6,952 bases of DNA from Pseudanabaena sp. CAN_BIN31 (GTDB lineage Bacteria > Cyanobacteriota > Cyanobacteriia > Pseudanabaenales > Pseudanabaenaceae), in the NCBI GenBank assembly GCA_026785865.1, contig JAJAZG010000284.1, forward strand, positions 1 to 6,952. Reading direction: 5' to 3'. Positions 1-5,888 of the stretch are shown piece after piece. The notes beneath the pieces were generated by a model that saw only the letters and a program-made list of their open reading frames with translations, ran no database searches and was not told the origin of the DNA. Every line of letters begins with the position of its first letter. Positions within the stretch are counted from its first letter, which is position 1. The position numbers and the translations under genes were made by a program.

Positions 1-43
1 GAGTAAGGCTTACAATAATTGACTGACAATATAGAAAGATTAA

Positions 44-59
44 AGGGAATAAATTCCCT
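44..59. repeat. 16-bp palindrome upstream of the sugar transferase gene
   Basis: AGGGAATAAATTCCCT is a perfect 7-bp inverted repeat around a central AA, about 114 bases upstream of the sugar transferase start. No T-run follows on the + strand, so it is a poor intrinsic terminator. Its symmetry and position would suit a dimeric repressor or activator site, which is inference. The rest of 1-172 shows a TTGACT at 19-24 but no well-placed -10 partner. Confidence 0.35.
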
Positions 60-172
60 CGTCCGATTTTCATCTCAGGTCTGAAGACACTGAGCTTTCA
101 ATCTCTCGTACTTTTCTGTAAGAATTAACTTTACTGGAATTTAAAAAAATAGAGTTGATGAAGAGGAAGTAA

Positions 173-1117
173 ATGACTAATCTTATTGTGAATGAAGTAA
201 GAGTAATGGAACTGGCCGATCGCACGAGAGAAAACCTTGGAGAGAAATCTTCTGTGTCTGACTCAGTGTTCAAACCAAAGCAAGACGCAGTTTCATTAAT
301 AGGTTCATTTTTCTTTCTGATGCGTGCGTCCAAGCCCTTCATGTTCATCAAGAGCCGAGTTGGTGAATATACTACTCAGTCTCAAAAAGTTAAGTTGATT
401 CGAGTAGAGCCTGAAATCGGGGAATCTAAACTTAAGAATTTAGCTGATGTATGTTACAGATCTGACAAGTCCGTATTTATTAGTCTGCCTCATGCTCGTG
501 AGTTACCACAAAAAAACAAGGCGATCGCTTGGAAAGTAAAACGTGCTTTAGACTGGTTAGCAGCGTCGGTAATCCTCACCATCCTGAGTCCAGTCATGAT
601 GGCGTTGGCGGCAATTATTTCCAGCACTTCATCTGGTTCAATATTTTTCTACCAATGGCGGATTGGCGAGAGTGGCAAGTTATTTAGGATCATCAAATTT
701 CGGACGATGATCACCGATGCGGACAAATTGCATCATTTGGTAATGAGCGGTCAAACTGGGCTGCACAGATGCGAAGACGATCCCAGAATCACGACCGTTG
801 GGCGCTGGATGCGTAAGTATAGCCTCGATGAGTTGCCTCAACTATTCAATGTTCTTCGTGGTGAAATGAGTTTGGTTGGTCCTCGTCCTTGGGCTTTGTA
901 TGATGCTTTGCGGATCAATGGCGATCGCAAAAGAAGACTGAATTCATTACCAGGCGTGACAGGAGCTTGGCAAGTTAGCGCTCGCTCAACCATGCTCGAT
1001 CTAGACGCAGTTACTGATTGTGACTTAAGTTATCTTCGCAACTGGACTTTGTGGTCAGATTTAAAAATCTTGTTAATGACTATTCCCAAAGTCTTGTCTG
1101 GATTTGGAGCATTTTAA
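173..1117 (+). CDS. Membrane sugar-phosphate transferase (WcaJ/PglC superfamily), HepC-like
   Basis: Predicted to transfer a sugar 1-phosphate from a UDP-sugar to undecaprenyl phosphate at the cytoplasmic membrane, the priming step of exopolysaccharide synthesis. Residues about 119-314 carry the bacterial sugar transferase domain: a hydrophobic segment at about 128-150 after KVKRALDW, KFRTM at 175-179, the Asp-Glu pair of SLDELPQ (D219, E220) that is catalytic in PglC-like enzymes, LVGPRP at 234-239, and PGVTGAWQV at 260-268. The domain is complete to its C-terminus. The first ~118 residues are an extra region containing IRVEPEIGE and SVFISLP; from memory this resembles cyanobacterial HepC (heterocyst polysaccharide) proteins, but the exact polysaccharide cannot be told. 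The start is supported by AAGAGGAAG at 161-169, a good Shine-Dalgarno; M12 is a weaker alternative. No other polysaccharide genes are in view. It converges on the [2Fe-2S] gene. Confidence 0.92.
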   Translation: MTNLIVNEVRVMELADRTRENLGEKSSVSDSVFKPKQDAVSLIGSFFFLMRASKPFMFIKSRVGEYTTQSQKVKLIRVEPEIGESKLKNLADVCYRSDKSVFISLPHARELPQKNKAIAWKVKRALDWLAASVILTILSPVMMALAAIISSTSSGSIFFYQWRIGESGKLFRIIKFRTMITDADKLHHLVMSGQTGLHRCEDDPRITTVGRWMRKYSLDELPQLFNVLRGEMSLVGPRPWALYDALRINGDRKRRLNSLPGVTGAWQVSARSTMLDLDAVTDCDLSYLRNWTLWSDLKILLMTIPKVLSGFGAF

Positions 1118-1123
1118 AGTTTG

Positions 1124-1178
1124 TCCCAACTAAAAAAAGTTGGTGGTGCAAAGCACCACCAACTTTTTTTAGTTGGGA
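1124..1178. terminator. Perfect 26-bp inverted repeat, bidirectional terminator
   Basis: The arms at 1124-1149 and 1153-1178 are exact reverse complements around a 3-nt AAA loop. The inner stem TGGTGGTGC/GCACCACCA is flanked by A7 and T7, so either strand reads as GC-stem then T-run, the form of a bidirectional intrinsic terminator for two convergent genes. The stem continues beyond the A/T tracts with TCCCAACT/AGTTGGGA. Each arm also contains its own small inverted repeat (CCAACT, six A or T, AGTTGG), so alternative foldings exist. It begins 7 nt after the sugar transferase stop and overlaps the last codons and stop of the opposing [2Fe-2S] gene. Confidence 0.85.
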
Positions 1179-1459
1179 TGTAATCGCGGATGCATCATTG
1201 AAGCGATCGCCTCATTGCCAAGTAGATGTGTATCAATAATCGCTTGAGCTTTTTGGGAGTCAATATGCCAGTAATAGACGTTATCTGGTAACACGAGAAC
1301 CATCGGGCCAGAGCCACATAGTCCTAAGCATCCACAGGCTTCTACATTTACATTTATAATTTTTTGCTGCTCTAATGTTGACAAAACTTCAGCCGCACCA
1401 TCTTTTGTGCAGGTGCGATGTTGACAGACCAGAACTCGACGAGTAGGTAAATTATCCAA
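1169..1459 (-). CDS. Thioredoxin-like [2Fe-2S] ferredoxin domain protein
   Basis: A 96-residue soluble protein. It opens with a beta strand and VCQHRTC (C12, C17) and continues with ACGCLGLCGSGP (C42, C44, C48). The C-x4-C plus C-x3-C pattern is that of thioredoxin-like [2Fe-2S] ferredoxins (COG3411; also the fold of the NuoE/HoxE cluster domain), so a [2Fe-2S] cluster bound by C12, C17, C44 and C48 is expected, with C42 as an extra cysteine. Electron partners are unknown. No ATG or GTG lies between the upstream in-frame TAA and the conserved RRVLVCQH region; the only usual start is TTG at 1457-1459, which gives a family-like N-terminus. The gene ends inside the long hairpin, which encodes the final His-Pro-Asn and the stop. 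A terminator separates it from the stress protein gene upstream, so it is probably transcribed alone. Confidence 0.88.
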   Translation of the reverse strand: MDNLPTRRVLVCQHRTCTKDGAAEVLSTLEQQKIINVNVEACGCLGLCGSGPMVLVLPDNVYYWHIDSQKAQAIIDTHLLGNEAIASMMHPRLHPN

Positions 1460-1524
1460 AGTAGCGATCGCTATTTTCTTTTACAACACTTTGCGATGAA
1501 ACAAAACCCAAATTTTTTATAAAA

Positions 1525-1577
1525 AATCTGTTAAGTATAAAAATATCGCTTAGCGATATTTCTATACTTAACAGATT
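1525..1577 (-). terminator. Intrinsic terminator of the universal stress protein gene
   Basis: The arms at 1525-1549 and 1553-1577 pair over 24 of 25 positions around a TTA loop; the only mismatch is A1540/C1562. Read on the - strand, the hairpin begins directly after the TAG stop of the stress protein gene and is followed by TTTTTT (complement of 1521-1526 and the adjacent A-run), the form of a rho-independent terminator. On the + strand no T-run follows, so it appears one-directional. Confidence 0.82.
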
Positions 1578-2030
1578 CTAACGCACGACCAAAACAGGTG
1601 AGGCGCAATTGTGTAATACATAATCGCTAACACTACCTAGCATCATCCTCTCAATTGATCCCAGCCCTCGCGACCCCAATACGACTAAATCTGAACTTTC
1701 CTCTTTTGCCACAGAACAAATCAGATCACGAGGTTGCCCTGTTTCCAATCGAGTACGGCTAGCCATCTCTGAAGCTTGACAAGTATCTTGAGCTTTTTGG
1801 AGTAGAGCTTGACCTGCATTCAAAATTTTGCGCTCTAGCTCAACGTCAGGCAGCCCGCGCCAGCCCACCCAATCGCCAGTAGGTAGCATCACCTCAGGCA
1901 CATAGCTACTAAGTGGTTCAACGACTGTCAGCAAGACAATTTCGACTTTTAAAGGAGCAGCAAAGATCAAGGCTTTAGCAAGAGCATGTTCGCTAGCTTG
2001 GGAGCCATCAATAGCAACTAAAAATTTCAT
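1578..2030 (-). CDS. Universal stress protein, UspA family, single domain
   Basis: A 150-residue cytoplasmic protein of normal length for one Usp domain. It starts with the strand MKFLVAIDGS (D8 is the usual nucleotide-contacting Asp) and ends with the ATP-binding signature G-x2-G-x9-G-S at G119, G122, G132 and S133, followed by VLHNCASPVLVVR, the typical last helix and strand. The intact motif suggests the ATP-binding subclass rather than the UspA-like subclass that lacks it. Its exact role cannot be read from sequence; Usp proteins usually support survival under starvation, redox or energy stress. ATG at 2030 has no clear Shine-Dalgarno. It diverges from the cysteine synthase operon, and repeated TCTGTAAT boxes lie 30-49 bp upstream of its start. 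Its terminator abuts the stop codon. Confidence 0.93.
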   Translation of the reverse strand: MKFLVAIDGSQASEHALAKALIFAAPLKVEIVLLTVVEPLSSYVPEVMLPTGDWVGWRGLPDVELERKILNAGQALLQKAQDTCQASEMASRTRLETGQPRDLICSVAKEESSDLVVLGSRGLGSIERMMLGSVSDYVLHNCASPVLVVR

Positions 2031-2059
2031 ATGTTTACCGTAATATAGAACTTACATTG

Positions 2060-2079
2060 TCTGTAATGGATCTGTAATG
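2060..2079. promoter_or_regulatory. Tandem TCTGTAATG boxes in a divergent promoter region
   Basis: TCTGTAATG occurs at 2060-2068 and 2071-2079, exactly 11 bp apart, or one helical turn. A third copy of the core, inverted as ATTACAGA, lies at 2138-2145, so the two ends of the spacer carry it in opposite orientation. TTACA at 2052-2056 also forms a small palindrome with TGTAA of the first box. The pair sits about where the -35 region of the stress protein promoter should be, and a TATATT at 2041-2046 on the - strand is a possible -10. A regulator-binding role is inferred; I do not recognise the motif. Confidence 0.35.
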
Positions 2080-2151
2080 CTCAGATATAGCGATCGCCAC
2101 CCTCTGCCCTAACAAGACTGGCGACAGCTATAACTTAATTACAGACCTAAA

Positions 2152-2157
2152 TATACT
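2152..2157 (+). promoter_or_regulatory. Probable -10 box for the cysteine synthase operon
   Basis: TATACT differs at one position from TATAAT and lies 55 bp upstream of the cysteine synthase ATG, placing transcription start near 2164 with a leader of about 50 nt. No good TTGACA lies 16-18 bp upstream, so it would be a type-2-like promoter needing an activator. The inverted TCTGTAAT box (2138-2145) falls in its spacer, and a perfect 10-bp palindrome GTTGATCAAC (2161-2170) covers the likely start point. Both could be operator sequences. Confidence 0.35.
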
Positions 2158-2212
2158 GATGTTGATCAACAAGTTGTAAATCTTTGCTGTAGTTCATTTC
2201 TTTTAATAATCC

Positions 2213-3220
2213 ATGACACGCGATATTCGTATTGGTTTTGCAAATTCTGTGGGTAATACGCCCCTGATCGAAATTGAGTCTCTATCGGCAGCAACTGGTT
2301 GCACGATCTTAGGTAAAGCTGAATTCCTCAATCCAGGCGGAAGCGTTAAGGATCGGGCGGCTCTGTTTATGGTGTTGGAAGCTGAAAAAGCAGGCATCCT
2401 CAAGGCAGGCGGCACGATTGTGGAAGGGACTGCGGGCAATACAGGAATCGGACTAGCCTTAGTCGCTAATGCGCGTGGTTATCGGAGTGTGATTGTGATG
2501 CCAAGCAATCAATCTCAAGAAAAAATTGATTTGTTGAGGACTTTGGGCGCAGCAGTGGAATTAACTAATCCTGCTCCTTTTTCTAGCCCTGAAAATTATT
2601 ATCACGTTGCCAAAAAACGTGCAGAAGAAATTCAAAATTCTTTTTGGGCTAATCAGTTTGAAAATTTATCTAATTCTGACGCTCATTATCAAACAACAGC
2701 CCCTGAGATCTGGAGTCAAAGTGCTGGCGAACTAGATGGGATCGTCATGTCGTCTGGTACGGGTGGCACGATTGGCGGCGTGACTGCTTATCTGAAAGAA
2801 CAAAATTCTCAAGTTGCAACTTATTTAATCGATCCTACAGGTTCAGGTTTGTACAGTTACATCACCAAAGGCGAATTTAAAGCTGAAGGTAATTCGATTA
2901 CGGAAGGTATTGGTATCAATCGAGCGACAGCAAACTTTAACCGCGCTAGATTAGATGGTGCTTTTCAAGGAACCGATCAGCAAGTAATTGAGATGTCGCA
3001 ATATTTGCTAAAGCATGATGGTTTGTTTCTCGGCAGTTCGGCGGCGCTAAATGTAGTTGGCGCGGTAAAGTTGGCGCGTAAGCTTGGCAAAGGTCACACG
3101 ATCGCCACAATTCTCTGTGATGGCGGCGGTCGATATCAGAGCCGAATGTATAACCCAGTATGGTTAGCTGAGAAAGGTTTAACGCCTGTGGCTAGAGGGT
3201 TGGAGTTTATTAATGACTAA
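2213..3220 (+). CDS. cysK: PLP-dependent cysteine synthase (O-acetylserine sulfhydrylase type)
   Basis: Predicted to make L-cysteine from O-acetylserine and sulfide in the cytoplasm. The 335-residue protein has the beta-family PLP fold throughout: NTPLIEIESLS at 15-25, the PLP Schiff-base lysine K46 in NPGGSVKDRA, the substrate loop GTAGNTG at 72-78, the phosphate cradle SSGTGGT at 180-186, EGIG at 231-234, GSSAA at 274-278 and LCDGGGRYQS at 301-310. The loop reads TAGNTG where classical CysK has TSGNTG, and GSSAA replaces the usual GxSSGA, so this is a diverged subgroup; another sulfhydrylase or a related O-acylserine activity is possible. ATG at 2213 lacks a clear Shine-Dalgarno. It is the first gene of an operon: its last 8 nt overlap the start of mutT. 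The symbol reflects the family rather than a proven orthologue. Confidence 0.88.
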   Translation: MTRDIRIGFANSVGNTPLIEIESLSAATGCTILGKAEFLNPGGSVKDRAALFMVLEAEKAGILKAGGTIVEGTAGNTGIGLALVANARGYRSVIVMPSNQSQEKIDLLRTLGAAVELTNPAPFSSPENYYHVAKKRAEEIQNSFWANQFENLSNSDAHYQTTAPEIWSQSAGELDGIVMSSGTGGTIGGVTAYLKEQNSQVATYLIDPTGSGLYSYITKGEFKAEGNSITEGIGINRATANFNRARLDGAFQGTDQQVIEMSQYLLKHDGLFLGSSAALNVVGAVKLARKLGKGHTIATILCDGGGRYQSRMYNPVWLAEKGLTPVARGLEFIND

Positions 3221-3623
3221 TTTTTTGCCATCTAAAAAATACCGATGCATTGGTGTCGGTGTCGTCTGGGATCGCGATCGCCAACGCATTTTGATTGATC
3301 GCCGCTTACCTGAAGGTGAACTGGCGGGATATTGGGAATTTCCAGGTGGCAAGATCGAAGGGGCTGAAACTGCGGCGGAATGCATCAAGCGTGAGTTGCA
3401 GGAAGAACTAGCGATCAAAGTTGAAGTTGGCGATCATTTAATTACGGTCGATTTTGAATATGAAACATTGCGGGTGAGTTTGATTGTCCATCACTGTACT
3501 CATGTTTCGGGTGAACCACAGATGAACGCTTGTTCCGAAATTTGTTGGGTAACAGTTGATGAATTAGATAGTTATCAGTTGCCAGCCGCCAACTATGAAA
3601 TTGTGCGAGCTTTAAAGTCATGA
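3213..3623 (+). CDS. mutT: MutT-type Nudix hydrolase (8-oxo-dGTP diphosphatase)
   Basis: Predicted to hydrolyse 8-oxo-dGTP to the monophosphate, removing oxidised nucleotides before they cause transversions. The 136-residue protein is normal MutT length. WEFPGGKIEGAE at 41-52 leads into the Nudix box at 46-68: G46, E52, R60-E61-L62 and E64-E65 are all present, so the metal-binding glutamates are intact. The box ends L-A-I where the consensus has x-G-hydrophobic, a Gly-to-Ala change at residue 67. Substrate preference cannot be fixed from sequence, but the closeness to the MutT pattern (FPGGKIE, RELQEE) favours 8-oxo-dGTP. The ATG overlaps the cysteine synthase stop by 8 nt and has GGAG at 3202-3205, 7 nt away. 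Its own stop overlaps the next start (ATGA), so translation of the three genes is probably coupled. Confidence 0.9.
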   Translation: MTNFLPSKKYRCIGVGVVWDRDRQRILIDRRLPEGELAGYWEFPGGKIEGAETAAECIKRELQEELAIKVEVGDHLITVDFEYETLRVSLIVHHCTHVSGEPQMNACSEICWVTVDELDSYQLPAANYEIVRALKS

Positions 3624-4132
3624 CCGAAATCAGTGCTGAACAAATAGCATCGGAGCTATATCAAGAAGGGGTTAGCAACTTCGAGAGCGGCAATTATCAA
3701 CAGGCGATCGCCTTACTCGAACGCGCTGGCACTTTGTCAATCCCCGAATCAGTTTTAGGCGGCGAAATTTCGATCTGGCTAGCCAATGCCTATGACGCAG
3801 TGGGACGAGCCGATGAAGCGATCGCCCTATGTCGAAGTCTCAAAAAGCACCCCGTTAATAGTCTGCGAAAAAATGCCCGCTATATGTTGGGCATTTTAAC
3901 CGCGCCGCCACTGAGCAAGCTGGAGGGCGTAGTTTCAGAAGTACCAATTTTGGAATCTCCTGACACTTATCAAGCCAAACCTTTGGCTAGAGCTAAGAGC
4001 CAAAGCAGTACCAATCAAAAGCCATTTCGTGAAGTTTCCCTTGAAAAACCGAACACGAATAGTCGAAATAACTTTTTATGGTTTGCGATCGCCGTTTCTC
4101 TGCTGCTCTTAGCATTTTGGGCAAAGCGATAA
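3620..4132 (+). CDS. Tail-anchored TPR protein, function unknown
   Basis: A 170-residue protein with two tetratricopeptide-like repeats, at about 11-43 (SELYQEGVSNFESGNYQQAIALLERA) and 48-78 (GEISIWLANAYDAVGRADEAIALCRSL), then a helix ARYMLGIL at 86-93 and a Pro/Ser-rich linker to about 150. The C-terminus is a single membrane segment, NFLWFAIAVSLLLLAFWAKR, ending in Lys-Arg: no N-terminal signal, so a tail anchor with the TPR part in the cytoplasm is likely. TPR domains bind partner proteins; no catalytic motif is seen. From memory, cyanobacteria have similar conserved TPR proteins with an APPL-type motif after the repeats and a C-terminal membrane segment, without assigned function. ATG at 3620 overlaps the mutT stop as ATGA. 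It is the last gene of the operon, and no clear terminator follows. Confidence 0.85.
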   Translation: MTEISAEQIASELYQEGVSNFESGNYQQAIALLERAGTLSIPESVLGGEISIWLANAYDAVGRADEAIALCRSLKKHPVNSLRKNARYMLGILTAPPLSKLEGVVSEVPILESPDTYQAKPLARAKSQSSTNQKPFREVSLEKPNTNSRNNFLWFAIAVSLLLLAFWAKR

Positions 4133-4166
4133 ACCTAGAAAGTAACGGTGCTACTTCAAAAATGAA

Positions 4167-4175
4167 TGGTATGAT
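4167..4175 (+). promoter_or_regulatory. Extended -10 promoter for cruF
   Basis: TGGTATGAT fits the extended -10 form TGnTATnAT, with TATGAT at 4170-4175. It lies in the 109-bp gap between the TPR gene and cruF and predicts a start near 4182 and a leader of about 60-80 nt. No -35 consensus is found 17 bp upstream, as is common for extended -10 promoters. It suggests cruF is not simply the fourth gene of the upstream operon. Confidence 0.45.
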
Positions 4176-4241
4176 AATCTGTACTTTTGTTAAGTTAATT
4201 AAAGTAAAATTCAAACTCAATCGAGTAAATTTCAACTATTT

Positions 4242-5153
4242 ATGGGAGTAGATGGCGTGATGAGGCGAGCGATCCCCGCACAATGGCTTAATTTAGGAAT
4301 GCACCTAGTTTCCATGGTATTCGGTCTATTTGGCTTAATTTTGGTATTGCCAAACACCGCATTTATTGAAAGCTTATCCGAAGTTGGTTTGCAAGTCTTT
4401 TCATGGGGAATGCAAAACGGCGGCGCATCCTACATGATTTTTGGCGCGATCGCCGCATTTCTTTACGGTAAGCAAATGATCGGACTGAAGCGTACCCTCG
4501 CTTTTGGTATTCCTGCGATCAGTATTTCCGTAGGCGCTGAACTACTTGGTACTAGCACTGGCTTTCCATTTGGTGCTTATTCTTACCTAAGCGGACTTGG
4601 TTATAAAATTGTCGATTTAGTACCATTTACGATTCCGCTATCGTGGTTTTACATGGGCTTCTCCGCATTCCTTGTGTCAGCCACCGTCATGCGTTTTGGG
4701 ACAGGGTGGGGATATAGAATTGTCGCGATAGCCCTCGGTGCATTGATGTTGACATCATGGGACTTTGTGCTTGATCCCGCCATGAGCCAAACCCCATATC
4801 CTTTCTGGGAATGGCATCAAGCAGGTGAATTTTATGGAATGCCTTACCAAAACTTTTTTGGATGGTTTGGAACTGGCGCATTATTCATGACCGTTGCATC
4901 ATTAATTTGGGGCAAAGATAACCAACCAATTCTCAACCGTCAGCAAATACTTTTTCCGACAATCATTTACGCGGGAAACTTTATGTTTGCGTTGATTCTC
5001 AGCTTTAATGCAGGTTTTTATGTGCCAGCATTCTTAGGTATTCTCGTAGGTGCATTGCCCCTTGTGGTGCTTTACTTCACTACGCCTAATGATGAAGCGA
5101 TCGCCAACTCGTCTTCAAATACTCCAGTAGTAGCCGCAGATGCCACTCGTTAA
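4242..5153 (+). CDS. cruF: Carotenoid 1',2'-hydratase CruF
   Basis: Predicted to hydrate the 1',2' double bond of the open psi end of gamma-carotene-type intermediates, the step before glycosylation by CruG in myxoxanthophyll (myxol glycoside) synthesis. The 303-residue protein is polytopic, with about seven hydrophobic segments at roughly 20-37, 63-78, 85-98, 126-148, 158-173, 207-223 and 237-280. Family hallmarks are GAELLGTSTGFPFGAYSY at 98-115, SWDFVLDPAM at 172-181, WEW at 189-191 and GEFYGMPYQNFFGW at 195-208; their acidic and aromatic residues are the conserved core of the carotenoid biosynthesis/DUF422 family. The tail after about 283 is polar. ATG at 4260 (M7) is a plausible alternative start, since GGGAG at 4244-4248 lies 11 nt before it while nothing similar precedes 4242. 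cruG is not in the window. It shares a terminator with the convergent response regulator gene. Confidence 0.9.
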   Translation: MGVDGVMRRAIPAQWLNLGMHLVSMVFGLFGLILVLPNTAFIESLSEVGLQVFSWGMQNGGASYMIFGAIAAFLYGKQMIGLKRTLAFGIPAISISVGAELLGTSTGFPFGAYSYLSGLGYKIVDLVPFTIPLSWFYMGFSAFLVSATVMRFGTGWGYRIVAIALGALMLTSWDFVLDPAMSQTPYPFWEWHQAGEFYGMPYQNFFGWFGTGALFMTVASLIWGKDNQPILNRQQILFPTIIYAGNFMFALILSFNAGFYVPAFLGILVGALPLVVLYFTTPNDEAIANSSSNTPVVAADATR

Positions 5154-5156
5154 AAC

Positions 5157-5196
5157 AAAAAAAAGGGGAGTCGCTTAACGACTCCCCTTTTTTTTT
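5157..5196. terminator. Bidirectional intrinsic terminator between cruF and the response regulator
   Basis: The stem GGGGAGTCG/CGACTCCCC (5165-5173 and 5179-5187, loop CTTAA) is preceded by eight A and followed by nine T, so both strands show a GC stem followed by a T-run. It lies 3 nt after the cruF stop and 2 nt before the stop of the opposing response regulator gene, as expected for a shared terminator. Confidence 0.92.
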
Positions 5197-5198
5197 GG

Positions 5199-5888
5199 TT
5201 ATTTATTCTGCAAAGACTTTAGCTCTCGCAAAATCATCATCAACCCTTTATTTTGATGATCAATTTGTTCTGAAATTTTTTCCATACGCTGAGTCAAAGT
5301 GGCGATCGCCTTATCTTGATGATCGATGCGAGTGCTTAGCTCATTAAACCTTGCCACAACCTCACGTTGAACCAAGTTTTCAATCCCTTGTACCAGCAAA
5401 GTCTCAGTCGCGGTGAGCTTGTTGACAATCATTTGTAAACTTGGCTCTTCAACATGTTGAACTTGCCTAGGCACAACAGGTACAAATCGAGAAGTGGCTG
5501 CCGAAACAGGCTGTGCAGGCTCTGGCGCTAAAAAGTTTTGAATGCGAGAAACTAGCGCATCCGCCTCAAAGGGCTTCTCAAGAAAATCAAATTCTGTAAA
5601 TGGCTCAGAAACGTGTTCGGTGACTTGTTCTTTGAGTCCCGAAATCATGATTATAGGAACCTTTTGTAGTCCTTCGACACGACGAATCGCCTGTAAGGTT
5701 TGATAGCCATTATATTTGGGCATCACGAAATCAAGCAAGATTAGGTCAGGAAAGGTTCGACGAGCAGCATCTAAACCTGATTTCCCATCACTTGCTTCTA
5801 AAACCTCATACTTCCCCGCCAAAATGCTTTTAACCATTTTGCGGATCATGATGCTGTCGTCAATTACGAGTACTTTCTTTGCAGTCAT
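5199..5888 (-). CDS. Response regulator with receiver domain and helical C-terminal tail
   Basis: A 229-residue cytoplasmic signalling protein. Residues 4-120 form a complete CheY-like receiver domain: the acidic pair D10-D11 in VIDDS, the phosphorylated Asp D53 in LILLDFVMP, S83 in IIMISG and K105 in FLEKPF. A Pro/Val-rich linker (121-150) leads to a charged, helix-prone tail (150-229) with coiled-coil character, in which IDHQ(D/N)K occurs twice (188-193 and 209-214). No DNA-binding, GGDEF or kinase output domain is seen, so the tail probably dimerises or binds a partner; this is inferred. The kinase is not in the window. The frame extends to a TTG at 5909, but ATG at 5886-5888 places MTAKKVLVIDDS at the normal receiver start and is preferred. 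It converges on cruF. Confidence 0.9.
   Translation of the reverse strand: MTAKKVLVIDDSIMIRKMVKSILAGKYEVLEASDGKSGLDAARRTFPDLILLDFVMPKYNGYQTLQAIRRVEGLQKVPIIMISGLKEQVTEHVSEPFTEFDFLEKPFEADALVSRIQNFLAPEPAQPVSAATSRFVPVVPRQVQHVEEPSLQMIVNKLTATETLLVQGIENLVQREVVARFNELSTRIDHQDKAIATLTQRMEKISEQIDHQNKGLMMILRELKSLQNK

Noticed and set aside
19..47. TTGACT at 19-24 as the -35 of a sugar transferase promoter
   Set aside because: No -10-like hexamer lies 15-19 bp downstream; the sequence there is AAAGGG.
74..94. CTCAG...CTGAG inverted repeat upstream of the sugar transferase gene
   Set aside because: A 5-bp stem with an 11-nt loop is expected by chance and is not near a promoter element.
1051..1239. Plus-strand open frame across the end of the sugar transferase gene and the long hairpin
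   Set aside because: It reads through the terminator and antisense to the [2Fe-2S] gene; the translation has no protein-like features.
2203..2439. Minus-strand open frame opposite the cysteine synthase gene, and similar frames at 70-351, 3179-3418, 3993-4235, 4687-4881 and 6678-6872
   Set aside because: They lie wholly or mostly antisense to well-supported genes, with no recognisable domains or ribosome binding sites.
4140..4156. Inverted repeat AAGTA...TACTT after the TPR gene as an operon terminator
   Set aside because: Only a 5-bp AT-rich stem with a 7-nt loop and no T-run.
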